A stretch of 64,000 bases of DNA, from contig JAZDOS010000029.1 of the NCBI GenBank assembly GCA_043798375.1, positions 84,065-148,064 on the forward strand. The letters are read 5' to 3'. The DNA comes from JAPLMI01 sp043798375 (GTDB lineage Bacteria; Omnitrophota; Gorgyraeia; 2-01-FULL-45-10). Positions within the stretch are counted from its first letter, which is position 1, and every line of letters starts with the position of its first letter. This document shows positions 33,818-42,597 of this stretch, piece by piece. The position numbers and the translations under genes were made by a program. A model generated the notes under the pieces. It ran no database searches. It was not told where the DNA came from and worked only from the letters and a program-made list of their open reading frames with translations.

Positions 33818-35218
33818 ATGGCTGAAGGCGTAATATTACAGGTAATAGGCCCGGTGGTCGATATCAGGTTCCCGGAAAGGGAATTGCCGTCCATCCTAAA
33901 CGCTGTAAAGATCGAAGACAGGGAAAGAAAAATAGACCTGACCCTGGAGGTAGAGCAGCTTACCGGCAACAACACGGCGCGATGCATCGCGCTCGGCTCG
34001 ACGGACGGGCTTGTGCGGGGCATGAAGGCAAAAGACCTCGGAAAATCGATAAGCGTACCGGTCGGAGAACAGACGATGGGCAGGATCTTCAATCTGCTCG
34101 GTGAGCCGATCGACGGCCTAGGGACGATAGCGCATCCCGAAAAAAGGATGACCATCCACAAGCAGCCGCCGTCCTTCGAAGAACAGCTTCCCGTTTCGTC
34201 GATGCTCGAAACGGGAATTAAGGTCATAGACCTTCTGGCGCCGTACCCTAAAGGCGGCAAGATAGGCCTTTTCGGAGGCGCCGGCGTAGGCAAGACGGTC
34301 ATAGTCATGGAACTTATACGCACCATAGCCGCGGAACACGGCGGCGTATCGATATTCGGCGGCGTCGGCGAACGGACTAGGGAGGGCAATGAGCTGTGGC
34401 TTGAATTGAATAAATCGGGCGTGGTAAAAAAGACCGCCCTTGTATTCGGAGAGATGAGCGAGTCTCCGGGCGTGAGGTTCAGGGTAGGGCTTTCGGCGCT
34501 GACGATGGCCGAATACTTCAGGGATGAACAGGGGATGGACGTCCTTCTATTTATAGACAATATATACAGGTTCGTCCAGGCGGGGAGCGAGGTATCGACG
34601 CTATTAGGTAGAATGCCTTCCGCCGTGGGTTATCAGCCTTCACTAGGAACAGAGATGGCCCAGCTGCAGGAAAGGATCGTCTCCACAAAGCGCGGTTCGA
34701 TAACGTCAGTCCAGGCGATCTATGTGCCTGCTGATGACCTGACGGACCCGGCGCCCGCAACGACATTCTCGCACCTTGACGCAAAGATGGTCCTGTCGCG
34801 CCAGATATCCGAGCTTGGAATATATCCCGCGGTCGATCCGCTCGATTCCACATCGAAGATAATGGACCCGAGGATCCTCGGCGACGTTCATTACAACACC
34901 GCGATCAATGTGCAGAAAGTCCTCCAGAGATACAAGGACCTGCGCGATATTATTTCGATACTCGGAATAGATGAGTTGTCGGATGAGGATAAACTTGCCG
35001 TTGCCAGGGCAAGACGAATTCAGAGATTTCTTTCTCAACCCTTCTTTGTCGCGGAGCAATTCACCGGCATAGCCGGCAGATACGTAAAGCTCTCCGATAC
35101 GATAAAAGGATTCAAGATGATACTCGAAGGAAAGCTCGACAACCTGCCGGAGCAGGCCTTCTACATGGTGGGTACGATCGAAGAGGCGATAGAGAAGGCT
35201 GAAAAATTAAAGGGTTGA
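33818..35218 (+). CDS. atpD: ATP synthase F1 subunit beta
   Basis: The 466-residue catalytic subunit has P-loop GGAGVGKTVI near 150, the catalytic Glu in GVGERTREGN, Walker B DVLLFIDNIYRF, and the DELSD loop (here DELSDEDK) near 390. Full length. Confidence 0.98.
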   Translation: MAEGVILQVIGPVVDIRFPERELPSILNAVKIEDRERKIDLTLEVEQLTGNNTARCIALGSTDGLVRGMKAKDLGKSISVPVGEQTMGRIFNLLGEPIDGLGTIAHPEKRMTIHKQPPSFEEQLPVSSMLETGIKVIDLLAPYPKGGKIGLFGGAGVGKTVIVMELIRTIAAEHGGVSIFGGVGERTREGNELWLELNKSGVVKKTALVFGEMSESPGVRFRVGLSALTMAEYFRDEQGMDVLLFIDNIYRFVQAGSEVSTLLGRMPSAVGYQPSLGTEMAQLQERIVSTKRGSITSVQAIYVPADDLTDPAPATTFSHLDAKMVLSRQISELGIYPAVDPLDSTSKIMDPRILGDVHYNTAINVQKVLQRYKDLRDIISILGIDELSDEDKLAVARARRIQRFLSQPFFVAEQFTGIAGRYVKLSDTIKGFKMILEGKLDNLPEQAFYMVGTIEEAIEKAEKLKG

Positions 35219-35235
35219 TTTTAACGAAAGGCTTT

Positions 35236-35505
35236 ATGCCGCCGCTTTATTCAATAAATATCAAAACTCCGCTTAAGGCCGTATTCGAAGGTAAAATCAC
35301 GTCACTCGTCGCGCCTGCAGCGGCCGGTTATGTGGGCATACTCGCCAATCACGCGCCCTTTATAACAACTCTCGTTCCCGGAAAAATAACCTTGCGCGAT
35401 GATTCCGGTAAAACCAAAACTATTAAATCGGGCGGACCGGGGATTTTGGAAGTCCTGAAAAATAACGCAACGCTCCTCCTTGATTCGGCCGAGACCGAGT
35501 CCTGA
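35236..35505 (+). CDS. atpC: ATP synthase F1 subunit epsilon, short form
   Basis: The 89-residue protein contains only the N-terminal beta-sandwich (TPLKAVFEGKITSLVAPA, GYVGILANHAPF). The C-terminal helical pair that acts as an ATPase brake in longer versions (about 130-140 residues) is absent. I use the ATG at 35236 with GAAAGG upstream; an in-frame TTG at 35215 overlapping the atpD stop is the alternative. Confidence 0.9.
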   Translation: MPPLYSINIKTPLKAVFEGKITSLVAPAAAGYVGILANHAPFITTLVPGKITLRDDSGKTKTIKSGGPGILEVLKNNATLLLDSAETES

Positions 35506-35516
35506 TCACCTCCCGG

Positions 35517-36167
35517 ATGAAATACAGGCTCATAATCTTCGATATAGACGGCACCATAACAAACCACATAAGCTCGTGGCGGTATATTCACGAGAAACTC
35601 GGGATTTGGTCCAGGAGGGCTTTTCAATATCAGGACGCGTTTTTCGCCGGCAAAATAGGATATAGGAAATTCTGCTCACTCGACGCGGCACACTGGAAGG
35701 GGATGCGCGAAAAGAGGATCCGTGAACTATTCAGATCTACTCGATATTCCAGAAACGCGGCCGCCTGCATAAAAAAACTTAAAAATTCCGGCTTCAAACT
35801 TGCCGCCGTATCTACGGGTTTACAGTATATGCCCGATAGGATAATGGCTGAGCTCAAGTTTGATTACGCCATTTCAAACAGGCTGATATCCAGGAATGGA
35901 ATCCTCACGGGCGGAGTAAAGATAAACCTTGAGCACGGTGCAAAGCATAAAATCCTCAAGGATATATTCGAAAGGTTTAGGGTAAAACCACGCCGGGTGA
36001 TATCCGTGGGCGATAGTGAAGGCGACATACCTCTCGCAAGAGAGTGCGGTTATTCGATAGCGTTCAACTCGACAAGTAAAGAGCTGTCGGAAATGTCCAA
36101 TTACAACTGCGGGACAAGGGATTTCAGAGAAGTTTATAAAAAGATAATATCGGTCGCTTATGAATAA
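35517..36167 (+). CDS. HAD-family phosphatase (SerB-like)
   Basis: The 216-residue enzyme has motif I DIDGTIT (nucleophile Asp, residue 9), motif II in VSTG, motif III Lys about residue 142, and motif IV GDSEGDIPLA. The cap and length resemble phosphoserine-phosphatase-like HADs, but the substrate is not fixed. Its start lies 12 bases after atpC, and it overlaps the YgiQ gene by 8 bases. Confidence 0.85.
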   Translation: MKYRLIIFDIDGTITNHISSWRYIHEKLGIWSRRAFQYQDAFFAGKIGYRKFCSLDAAHWKGMREKRIRELFRSTRYSRNAAACIKKLKNSGFKLAAVSTGLQYMPDRIMAELKFDYAISNRLISRNGILTGGVKINLEHGAKHKILKDIFERFRVKPRRVISVGDSEGDIPLARECGYSIAFNSTSKELSEMSNYNCGTRDFREVYKKIISVAYE

Positions 36168-37938
36168 GGAATTTCTGCCGACATCCCCGGCCGAGATCAA
36201 ATCCCGCGGATGGGATGGGCTGGATATCATACTGGTCTCAGGCGACGCCTATGTAGATCACCCCTCATACGGCACCGCTATAATAGGAAGGGTCCTTGAA
36301 AACGCCGGTTTTAAGGTCGGCATAATAGCCCAGCCAAACTGCGCCGGCCTGGCCGACTTTACGAAACTGGGTAGGCCCGGGCTATTCTTCGGCATAACCG
36401 CGGGAAACCTCGATTCGATGGTCGCCAATTATACGGCCAATAAGAAGCCGAGGGGCGATGATGACTATTCGCCCGGAGGTAAGGCCGGCTTGAGGCCCGA
36501 CCGGGCGGTGACCTTATATACGAACAAGATCCGTCAGGCATTCCCCAAAGCAACAATAGTGCTGGGCGGAATTGAGGCGAGCTTAAGAAGGCTCGCGCAT
36601 TACGACTACTGGTCGGATACAGTGAAGCGCTCGGCCCTCTCTGACTCAAAGGCCGATATCCTCGTTTATGGAATGGGGGAGGCGCAAATTCTGGAGATTG
36701 CCGGCCGCCTGAAAGAGGGCGGCGGGGTGAAATCCCTGGAAGGAATCCCGGGCACCGTCATCGTAAAAAATAATATCGACGGCCTCAAAAATTACGTATC
36801 GATCCCGTCCTACGAGGAAACAGCCGGGGATTTGGATAAATTTATAAACGCGTTCAGGGCGATTTATGCCGAAAATGACCCTTTTAGAGGCAGGACGATC
36901 GTGCAGCTTCACGGCCAAAGGTACGTCATCCAATTTCCTCCGGCAAAACCGCTTAAGACAGGCGAGCTCGACAGGATCTACGGCTTAAATTACGCCAGGC
37001 AATGGCATCCGGTATACGATAAGCTTGGCGGCGTCCCGGGGTCCGAAACGGTCAGGTTCTCGGTGATATCCCACCGCGGATGCGCGGGCGAGTGCAGCTT
37101 CTGCAGCCTCTTCATGCATCAGGGCCGTATCGTCCAGAGCCGCAGCCGCGAATCGATACTGAACGAGATAAGAAGTATCTCTCGGGATGATTTGTTTAAA
37201 GGCACTATCACAGATATAGGCGGACCCACCGCCAATCTATATATGACGCGGTGCGCCGGGTGGGAGGGGCCCGGAACGTGCCGGGCCAAATTCTGTCTCG
37301 TCCCTGAAAAATGTAAAAGCCTCGAACTCGGCTACGCCGAGACTGTAAAACTCTGGGAAGATGCCCTGAAGATACCCGGGGTAAAACGCATATTCGTCGG
37401 AAGCGGCGTAAGGTACGACCTTTTGGCGGACAAATATTCGGATGAATATCTTAAGGCCCTGTGTAAATCGCATGTGAGCGGCCGGCTGAAGGTCGCGCCA
37501 GAGCATTGTGAAAGGTCTATTCTGAAACTTATGAATAAGCCCGGCCTTGACATATACGAAAATTTCGTAAAGCGTTACAGGAACATCAATGAGCGGCTGC
37601 AAAAAAAGCAATATCTTGTAAATTATATAATAAGCGCTCATCCCGGCGCGACGCTCGAGAGCGCGCTTAATCTATCTCTACAGCTTATGAAGATGAATAT
37701 ATATCCCGAGCAGATCCAGGACTATCTTCCGCTCTCCATGACAGCTTCCGGCTGTATGTACCATACCCAAAAGGATTTCTTTTCCGGAAAACCCATCCAC
37801 GTCGCAAAAGGGGAAAGGGAGAGAAAGCTCCAAAGGGCGCTCGTCCAGTATAAAAATCCCGAAAATAAGAGGTATGTCATCGAGGCATTGAGAGCGCTCA
37901 ATAAGATGCCTCTTTCAAAAAAATTCTTCGGTAGATAA
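36160..37938 (+). CDS. YgiQ-family radical SAM protein
   Basis: The 592-residue protein has an N-terminal B12-binding-like region (YVDHPSYGTAIIGRVLENAGF, typical of YgiQ) and a radical SAM core with HRGCAGECSFCS (CxxxCxxC). The GGIEASLRRLAHYDYW motif and C-terminal GCMYHTQKDFFSGKP are also typical of the family. Its reaction is unknown. It ends 10 bases from the convergent helicase gene. Confidence 0.9.
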   Translation: MNKEFLPTSPAEIKSRGWDGLDIILVSGDAYVDHPSYGTAIIGRVLENAGFKVGIIAQPNCAGLADFTKLGRPGLFFGITAGNLDSMVANYTANKKPRGDDDYSPGGKAGLRPDRAVTLYTNKIRQAFPKATIVLGGIEASLRRLAHYDYWSDTVKRSALSDSKADILVYGMGEAQILEIAGRLKEGGGVKSLEGIPGTVIVKNNIDGLKNYVSIPSYEETAGDLDKFINAFRAIYAENDPFRGRTIVQLHGQRYVIQFPPAKPLKTGELDRIYGLNYARQWHPVYDKLGGVPGSETVRFSVISHRGCAGECSFCSLFMHQGRIVQSRSRESILNEIRSISRDDLFKGTITDIGGPTANLYMTRCAGWEGPGTCRAKFCLVPEKCKSLELGYAETVKLWEDALKIPGVKRIFVGSGVRYDLLADKYSDEYLKALCKSHVSGRLKVAPEHCERSILKLMNKPGLDIYENFVKRYRNINERLQKKQYLVNYIISAHPGATLESALNLSLQLMKMNIYPEQIQDYLPLSMTASGCMYHTQKDFFSGKPIHVAKGERERKLQRALVQYKNPENKRYVIEALRALNKMPLSKKFFGR

Positions 37939-37947
37939 CGGGCGGGA

Positions 37948-39822
37948 TTAACTCTCGCGAAGCTGTTTTTCGGCGTCGATGACATCGCGGTTTATCAGCC
38001 GGATCGCCTTTTTTATCCTCTGGTCGAGGACGGCCGAGATCGGCGCGTCTTCTATTTCGCGCAAGATCTGTATCGCCATCCTGAAGTAGCGTATGACCTC
38101 GCCTTCATCGGTATCGGTAAGTTCAAGGATCCGCGCGAACTTCATCCCATGCATCCATCCTTCCAGCGCCTTGGCGAGATTGAAATGGGGAATCTTACTG
38201 AAAGGGCGTATCACGTGCCTTGTTTCCTTATGGCGTATTCTTTCGCTGAATGTTTCGCAGATCGACTTAAGGTATTGGCTTGACCTTGAAAGGGACGGCA
38301 GGCGCTGATTTTTGCGGGGCTCAAAGACCGCGGCTGCGGCGATAACGCCCATGCTAATCTCGTCGAGATCCTCAAAAATCCCTCCGTCATACAGCTCGGC
38401 AAGCAATAGTTCGTATCCGTAGACGGCCTTGGCGAACTCGCCCTTAGCGGTAAGCCTGCCTTCAGCGATATGCCCCATCTCCTTCAATAACGCCAGCTTC
38501 GACTCCATCAGCTTCAGGGCCTCCTTCTGCTGGTGCGGCCTCGTCTGGAAATAATGCATCGAGAGGGGATAGATATTGAAGAGTTCTTCCCTGTATTTCT
38601 GGTATAGATTGAGCATGGTAGCGTAAGAGGCGTTAAATTGGCTGGAGACGTTCTCGGGCTTCCCGTAGATTATACGTCTTACCTCTTCAAGGCGTATCCT
38701 TCTTGGATTAATCCTGCTGTAGACGAAACCCTCCTTATCGATACCGCGCCTGCCGGCGCGGCCGGCCATCTGATAGAAGTCGCGCGTTTTGAGCGTCCTT
38801 ATGTAACTGCCGTAAAACTTCTTCAACTCATCGAATACGACAGAACGGCTCGGCATGTTAATACCAAGCGCGAAGGTCTCCGTAGTGAATATGACTTTCA
38901 AAAGACGGCTCGTGAAGAGCCTTTCAACCGCCTCCTTCAGCGTAGGAAGCATCCCGGCGTGATGAAAGGCGATGCCGCGCTCTATCAAAGACCGCATCGC
39001 TATAGCGCTCTTCTCGTGCATGAGGTCAAATCGCCGGCAAAGGTTTTCATATAATGAAAGGATTTTGGAACGTTCCGCGGAATCCAGAAAATCGTGGTTA
39101 TACAGCTCCGCCGCCAGATATTCCGCCCGTTTTCTGCCGAAGACAAAATATATGCACGGAAGGCCGTCCTTATATTCGATATACTTTATGAGTGAATTCG
39201 TCCTGTTAGGCTTATGCCCGTGGAATTTACGCAATTTATTGATATCGTCGACGACCTGGTTATTCTCCTGATAGAAGAAGTGGAGGGGAACGGGCCTCTC
39301 GTTTTCGATTACGACCTTGACCGTCTTCTTATGTATCGATTCGATCCATTTGGCGAACTCGCCGATATTCGGTATCGTCGCGGAGAGGCAAAGGATATTC
39401 ATGTGGGCCGGCAGGAATATGAGCGACTCTTCCCACACGGTGCCGCGCTCGGGGTTGTCTATATAATGGACTTCGTCGAATATTATCCAGGAATATTTCT
39501 TCAGGCTTTCCGGCTCGTCGAGGACCTTGTTGCGGAATATCTCGGTAGTCATTATAAGAATGGGGGCGTCGGCATTAAGCGAGACATCGCCGGTCAGTAT
39601 CCCGATCGAATCTTTGTAATCGACCGTGAAATCGCGGAACTTCTGGTTCGAGAGCGCCTTGATAGGCGCGGTATAGATGACGCAGGTCTTATCCCGAAGG
39701 GCGGTCTCGATGACGTGCTCGGCTATGGCGGTCTTGCCCGCGCCCGTAGGGGCAGAGACGATGACCGAGTGGCCGTTATTGATATGCCCGATCGCCTCCT
39801 CTTGAAACCTGTCGTATACCAT
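37948..39822 (-). CDS. Ski2/HelY-like DEVH-box helicase
   Basis: The 624-residue superfamily 2 helicase has motif I APTGAGKTAI, II DEVHYID, III SATIPN, IV-VI including TTETFALGINMP and QMAGRAGRRGID. The order and the C-terminal helical region match Ski2/Mtr4/HelY RNA helicases. It is the only clear minus-strand gene. No ribosome site precedes the ATG, and a TATAAT box lies 6 bases upstream of it, so the mRNA may be leaderless. Confidence 0.9.
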   Translation of the reverse strand: MVYDRFQEEAIGHINNGHSVIVSAPTGAGKTAIAEHVIETALRDKTCVIYTAPIKALSNQKFRDFTVDYKDSIGILTGDVSLNADAPILIMTTEIFRNKVLDEPESLKKYSWIIFDEVHYIDNPERGTVWEESLIFLPAHMNILCLSATIPNIGEFAKWIESIHKKTVKVVIENERPVPLHFFYQENNQVVDDINKLRKFHGHKPNRTNSLIKYIEYKDGLPCIYFVFGRKRAEYLAAELYNHDFLDSAERSKILSLYENLCRRFDLMHEKSAIAMRSLIERGIAFHHAGMLPTLKEAVERLFTSRLLKVIFTTETFALGINMPSRSVVFDELKKFYGSYIRTLKTRDFYQMAGRAGRRGIDKEGFVYSRINPRRIRLEEVRRIIYGKPENVSSQFNASYATMLNLYQKYREELFNIYPLSMHYFQTRPHQQKEALKLMESKLALLKEMGHIAEGRLTAKGEFAKAVYGYELLLAELYDGGIFEDLDEISMGVIAAAAVFEPRKNQRLPSLSRSSQYLKSICETFSERIRHKETRHVIRPFSKIPHFNLAKALEGWMHGMKFARILELTDTDEGEVIRYFRMAIQILREIEDAPISAVLDQRIKKAIRLINRDVIDAEKQLRES

Positions 39823-39828
39823 AGAGTT

Positions 39829-39834
39829 ATTATA
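39829..39834 (-). promoter_or_regulatory. TATAAT box for the helicase gene
   Basis: On the minus strand a perfect TATAAT ends 6 bases before the ATG. The -35 region (TTTAAT at 17 bases) is weak. A start at the A of the ATG is predicted. Confidence 0.45.
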
Positions 39835-39926
39835 GCGTATTATCAGGATTAATTAAATAGCAAATAAAAGGGTCACACCCATTTATTTTCGCGCTATAAG
39901 CTAACTAATTTTTTCGTCTCTCATCG

Positions 39927-40233
39927 AAGGCGGAACTTTTGTGGTCGCCTTATACATGGCGTTAGCTGGGCGGCTACGGAAGAATACGGCGGCATGTGAA
40001 GCTCCACCGCCTCTCGGCGTTGTGCTTCGCGGGATCGCGAAATTTTTCGATCTACTGTAATGTGATGTGGCGACGTGGTGAGCAGGGCCTGTAAATTTTT
40101 GTGGATTGGTCCGCTATAGTTAAATAGCGGCGGCACAAAAATTTACCTGGAGCGAGGCCGCCGCTGGAGCGGCCGAGCGTCCCTGCGAACCACTCGACAC
40201 AGCACATTTGACCGGTGGATCGAAAAATTTCGC
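39927..40233. repeat. Composite of nested palindromes in a 481-base gap
   Basis: The gap 39823-40303 has no credible gene. It holds a hairpin AAGGCG/CGCCTT (39927-39932 and 39946-39951), perfect 16-bp outer arms (40037-40052 and 40218-40233), perfect 13-bp middle arms (40091-40103 and 40134-40146) and an inner CCGCTAT/ATAGCGG (40111-40117 and 40124-40130). Positions 40020-40038 repeat, inverted, at 5838-5856. Same build as the element at 5615-5872. Confidence 0.65.
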
Positions 40234-40252
40234 TATTCCAATTAAAATGTAG

Positions 40253-40258
40253 TATACT
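40253..40258 (+). promoter_or_regulatory. Likely -10 box for the phosphofructokinase gene
   Basis: TATACT lies 45 bases upstream of the GTG start, just after the palindromic element. No good -35 match is visible at 16-18 bases. Confidence 0.35.
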
Positions 40259-40303
40259 ATTTTCCATGAGCTGCCAGCAGGCGCTTAAGAAAGAAGGTGC
40301 AGG

Positions 40304-41407
40304 GTGAAGAAAAGGATAAGAATAGGCATTCTCACAGCCGGCGGAGACTGCCCCGGAATAAACGCCGTGATCAGGGCGGTGGCGAAGAAAGCCATTCATG
40401 AGATGGATGCCGAGATAATAGGCTTCGAGGACGGCTACGAAGGTTTAGTAAATGACCGACATAGAAAACTTGAGTATAATGATCTTTCAGGCATCCTCAC
40501 TGTCGGCGGCACGATACTTGGCACATCGAAGAAAGCGAACCCTTACCGCTACGCCTTTAAAAAAGACGGTAAGCTCGAATTCAAAGACATGTCAAAACAA
40601 GCGATAAGAAATTACGGGGACCTGGACCTGTCGTGCCTTGTCTGTATCGGCGGCGACGGAACACTCTATGTGGCATCCAAATTATTCAAAGACGGGATCC
40701 CTGTCATCGGCGTGCCTAAGACGATCGACAACGACATAATGGGCACCGACATAACTTTCGGGTTCGATTCCGCCGTGTGGGTAGCGACGGAGGGGATAGA
40801 CAGGCTGCACTCCACCGCACAGTCCCACCACAGGGCGATGATCATCGAGGTGATGGGTCATCGCGCCGGATGGCTCGCGCTTTATTCCGGCATCGCCGGC
40901 GGCGGCGACGTCATCCTGATACCTGAGATTCCATACGAGATCGACTTCATTATCAAGAAGGTCCTGGAAAGAAGCAGGAAAGGAAAGAGGTTTAGTATAA
41001 TAGTCGTCGCGGAAGGGGCAAAGCCCAAGGGCGGCGGCGTCGTCATCCAGCGCATTGTAAAAGAGAGCTCTGACCCGATCCGCCTGGGCGGTATCGGATT
41101 CATCCTGGGCGATCAGATAGAGAAGGCGACAGGTATCGAAACACGCACGGTCGTGATGGGCCATCTGCAGAGGGGTGGTTCACCCACACCGTTCGACAGG
41201 GTGCTAGCCACCCGGCTCGGAACCAAGGCGGTGGACATGATCAGGGAGAGGGGGTTTGGCTGTATGGCCGGGGTCAGAAAAAACGAAATCGTTAAGGTCC
41301 CACTGAAAGATGTCGCAAAAGGCTATAGAACGGTTCCGCTCGACCATCCCTTGATAAAATCGGCTCTGTCTTTATCAACATCGTTCGGAACAAAAAAATT
41401 TGCCTGA
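40304..41407 (+). CDS. pfkA: 6-phosphofructokinase (ATP-type residue at the G104 position)
   Basis: The 367-residue enzyme phosphorylates fructose 6-phosphate. It has GGDCPGINAVIRAV, CIGGDGTLYVA with Gly where ATP enzymes have Gly104 (PPi enzymes have Asp), PKTIDNDI with Lys at the 124 position, and MGHLQRGGSPTPFDR. The Gly/Lys pair is known from ATP-dependent group members, so ATP use is likely but not certain. The start is GTG. Confidence 0.9.
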   Translation: MKKRIRIGILTAGGDCPGINAVIRAVAKKAIHEMDAEIIGFEDGYEGLVNDRHRKLEYNDLSGILTVGGTILGTSKKANPYRYAFKKDGKLEFKDMSKQAIRNYGDLDLSCLVCIGGDGTLYVASKLFKDGIPVIGVPKTIDNDIMGTDITFGFDSAVWVATEGIDRLHSTAQSHHRAMIIEVMGHRAGWLALYSGIAGGGDVILIPEIPYEIDFIIKKVLERSRKGKRFSIIVVAEGAKPKGGGVVIQRIVKESSDPIRLGGIGFILGDQIEKATGIETRTVVMGHLQRGGSPTPFDRVLATRLGTKAVDMIRERGFGCMAGVRKNEIVKVPLKDVAKGYRTVPLDHPLIKSALSLSTSFGTKKFA

Positions 41408-41462
41408 TCTTTATCTTTTTATGGTAAAATTAACGAATAAAAGCCTGTGAGAGGGGCAGCCG

Positions 41463-41945
41463 ATGCAAAATGTATTTAATGCCGCCGAAGTCATTGATAT
41501 GGGCATTGAGAAAGAGAAGAAGAGGCGCGATTTTTACGCGCTTGCGGCCGCCGCATTCAAGGATAAAGAAGTGAGGGATCTATTCACAAAGCTCCGCGAT
41601 TGGGAAGAGCTCCACATAAAGAAATTCATGGAGATCCGCAATGCCATCGAAGAATCTGAAGTTTCCGAAACATACGAGGGTGAATTCGCATCATACGTAA
41701 AAGCGACGGTAGACGATATTCTGTATAAGCAGGTATCGGCGGAATGGTTCGCGAAATTTGTAAAATCGGAACTCGCGGCGATACAATACGGCATAGGTTT
41801 CGAGAAGGACGCAATCTTGTTTTTTAATGAGCTGTTGAAATACATGAACCCGTACCACAAGGAAAAAGTCCAGGCGCTTATCGATGAGGAGAAGAAGCAC
41901 CTGATTTACCTAAGTGAGTTAAGACAAAGATGTGAAGGGAGGTGA
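41463..41945 (+). CDS. Ferritin-like (rubrerythrin-type) diiron protein
   Basis: The 160-residue four-helix protein has Glu ligands in two ExxH-type sites, WEELHIKKF near residue 43 and DEEKKHLIYL near 144, plus Glu in helices 1 and 3. There is no C-terminal rubredoxin domain. A role in peroxide or iron handling is typical. It ends 6 bases before the DUF2934 gene. Confidence 0.85.
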   Translation: MQNVFNAAEVIDMGIEKEKKRRDFYALAAAAFKDKEVRDLFTKLRDWEELHIKKFMEIRNAIEESEVSETYEGEFASYVKATVDDILYKQVSAEWFAKFVKSELAAIQYGIGFEKDAILFFNELLKYMNPYHKEKVQALIDEEKKHLIYLSELRQRCEGR

Positions 41946-41950
41946 GGAGA

Positions 41951-42142
41951 ATGGCGAAATTTAATTTTGACAGGCCAATGTCTCAAGGAAGCGGCTCAAA
42001 GGCTTCCGTTAGCTCTAGCCAGATCACGGATATGATCAGAAAAAAGGCTTACGAACTCTACGAGAAGAGAGGCAGGAAGCCCGGCCGCACGATGGAAGAC
42101 TGGTTAGAGGCGGAACGTATAATAAAAAAAAGGGCTCTTTAA
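41951..42142 (+). CDS. DUF2934 family protein
   Basis: The 63-residue protein has a Ser-rich N terminus, then ITDMIRKKAYELYEKRG and DWLEAERIIKKR, the DUF2934 core (helical, function unknown). GAGGTGAGGAGA precedes this ATG; an upstream in-frame GTG at 41942 is less likely. Confidence 0.85.
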   Translation: MAKFNFDRPMSQGSGSKASVSSSQITDMIRKKAYELYEKRGRKPGRTMEDWLEAERIIKKRAL

Positions 42143-42153
42143 CGCTTCTTAAT

Positions 42154-42199
42154 AAACCTGGACTCTAGTTAACCCGAATAACCGACGGAGTCCAGGTTT
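42154..42199 (+). terminator. Hairpin after DUF2934
   Basis: Perfect 12-bp arms AAACCTGGACTC (42154-42165) and its complement (42188-42199), with a TTTT end. It fits a terminator for the DUF2934 gene, though the T-run is short. Confidence 0.55.
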
Positions 42200-42225
42200 T
42201 GTTGTTGAAACCGGAAAATAGTAAA

Positions 42226-42447
42226 GTGAAGATATCTGTAAAGGTAAAACCTAATTCAAAAAAACCCGGCGTCGAGATCGCCGCAAACAACGAATACATC
42301 CTGCGAGTCAGGGAAAAGGCCCTCGACGGCAGGGCGAATGCCGCCGCAATCAAATTACTTAGCGAATATTCAGGGGTACCGAAAGCCGGGATATCTATCA
42401 TTAAAGGCCATACCTGCAGAAATAAAATCATACGGATTGACAAATAA
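42226..42447 (+). CDS. DUF167 (YggU-like) family protein
   Basis: The 73-residue protein has KVKPNSKKPGV, VREKALDGRANAAAIKLLSEY and IIKGHTCRNKIIRI, matching DUF167 throughout. I place the start at the GTG at 42226; a TTG at 42199 would add nine residues but sits on the hairpin. Function unknown. Confidence 0.8.
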   Translation: MKISVKVKPNSKKPGVEIAANNEYILRVREKALDGRANAAAIKLLSEYSGVPKAGISIIKGHTCRNKIIRIDK

Positions 42448-42464
42448 CTAATCTGTGGTATACT
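42437..42464 (+). promoter_or_regulatory. Strong sigma-70-type promoter for the nitrogen cluster
   Basis: TTGACA at 42437-42442 and TATACT at 42459-42464, 16 bases apart, overlapping the end of the DUF167 gene. Transcription would start near 42471, just before the first hexaloop hairpin of the leader. Confidence 0.8.
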
Positions 42465-42476
42465 AGATACAGATAA

Positions 42477-42542
42477 GCGCAGAGTAGCGCGCAGGGGATA
42501 AAGATGTCCCTTTTGGCGAAGTAAGGCCAAAAGGGATTTTTT
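42477..42542 (+). promoter_or_regulatory. ANTAR-type antiterminator leader (hexaloop pair plus terminator)
   Basis: Hairpin P1: GCGC (42477-42480), loop AGAGTA, GCGC (42487-42490). Hairpin P2: AGGGGAT (42493-42499), loop AAAGAT (42500-42505), GTCCCTT (42506-42512, with two G-U pairs). Terminator: TCCCTTTTGGC (42507-42517) with its perfect complement at 42526-42536 and six T. Both loops have A at 1 and G at 4. P2 and the terminator share 42507-42512, so they exclude each other, as in EutV-type leaders. Confidence 0.75.
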
Positions 42543-42551
42543 ATTGGGACA

Positions 42552-42597
42552 AGGGCGTTCTATGCCGAAAAACTAACGGCAGATGAACGCTCTTTTT
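42552..42597 (+). terminator. Second terminator in the nitrogen leader
   Basis: AGGGCGTTC (42552-42560) pairs with GAACGCTCT (42585-42593, one G-U). TGCCG/CGGCA (42563-42567 and 42577-42581) extends the stem, and a T5 run follows. It may back up the first terminator. I did not find a hexaloop hairpin that would oppose it. Confidence 0.6.

Noticed and set aside
33580..34560. A 326-codon minus-strand frame opposite atpG/atpD
   Set aside because: It is a shadow of the highly conserved atpG and atpD genes, with Ser/Pro-rich composition typical of antisense frames.
39921..40399. Minus-strand frames in the 39.8-40.3 kb gap
   Set aside because: They are made of palindromic DNA, overlap the phosphofructokinase start, and resemble no protein.
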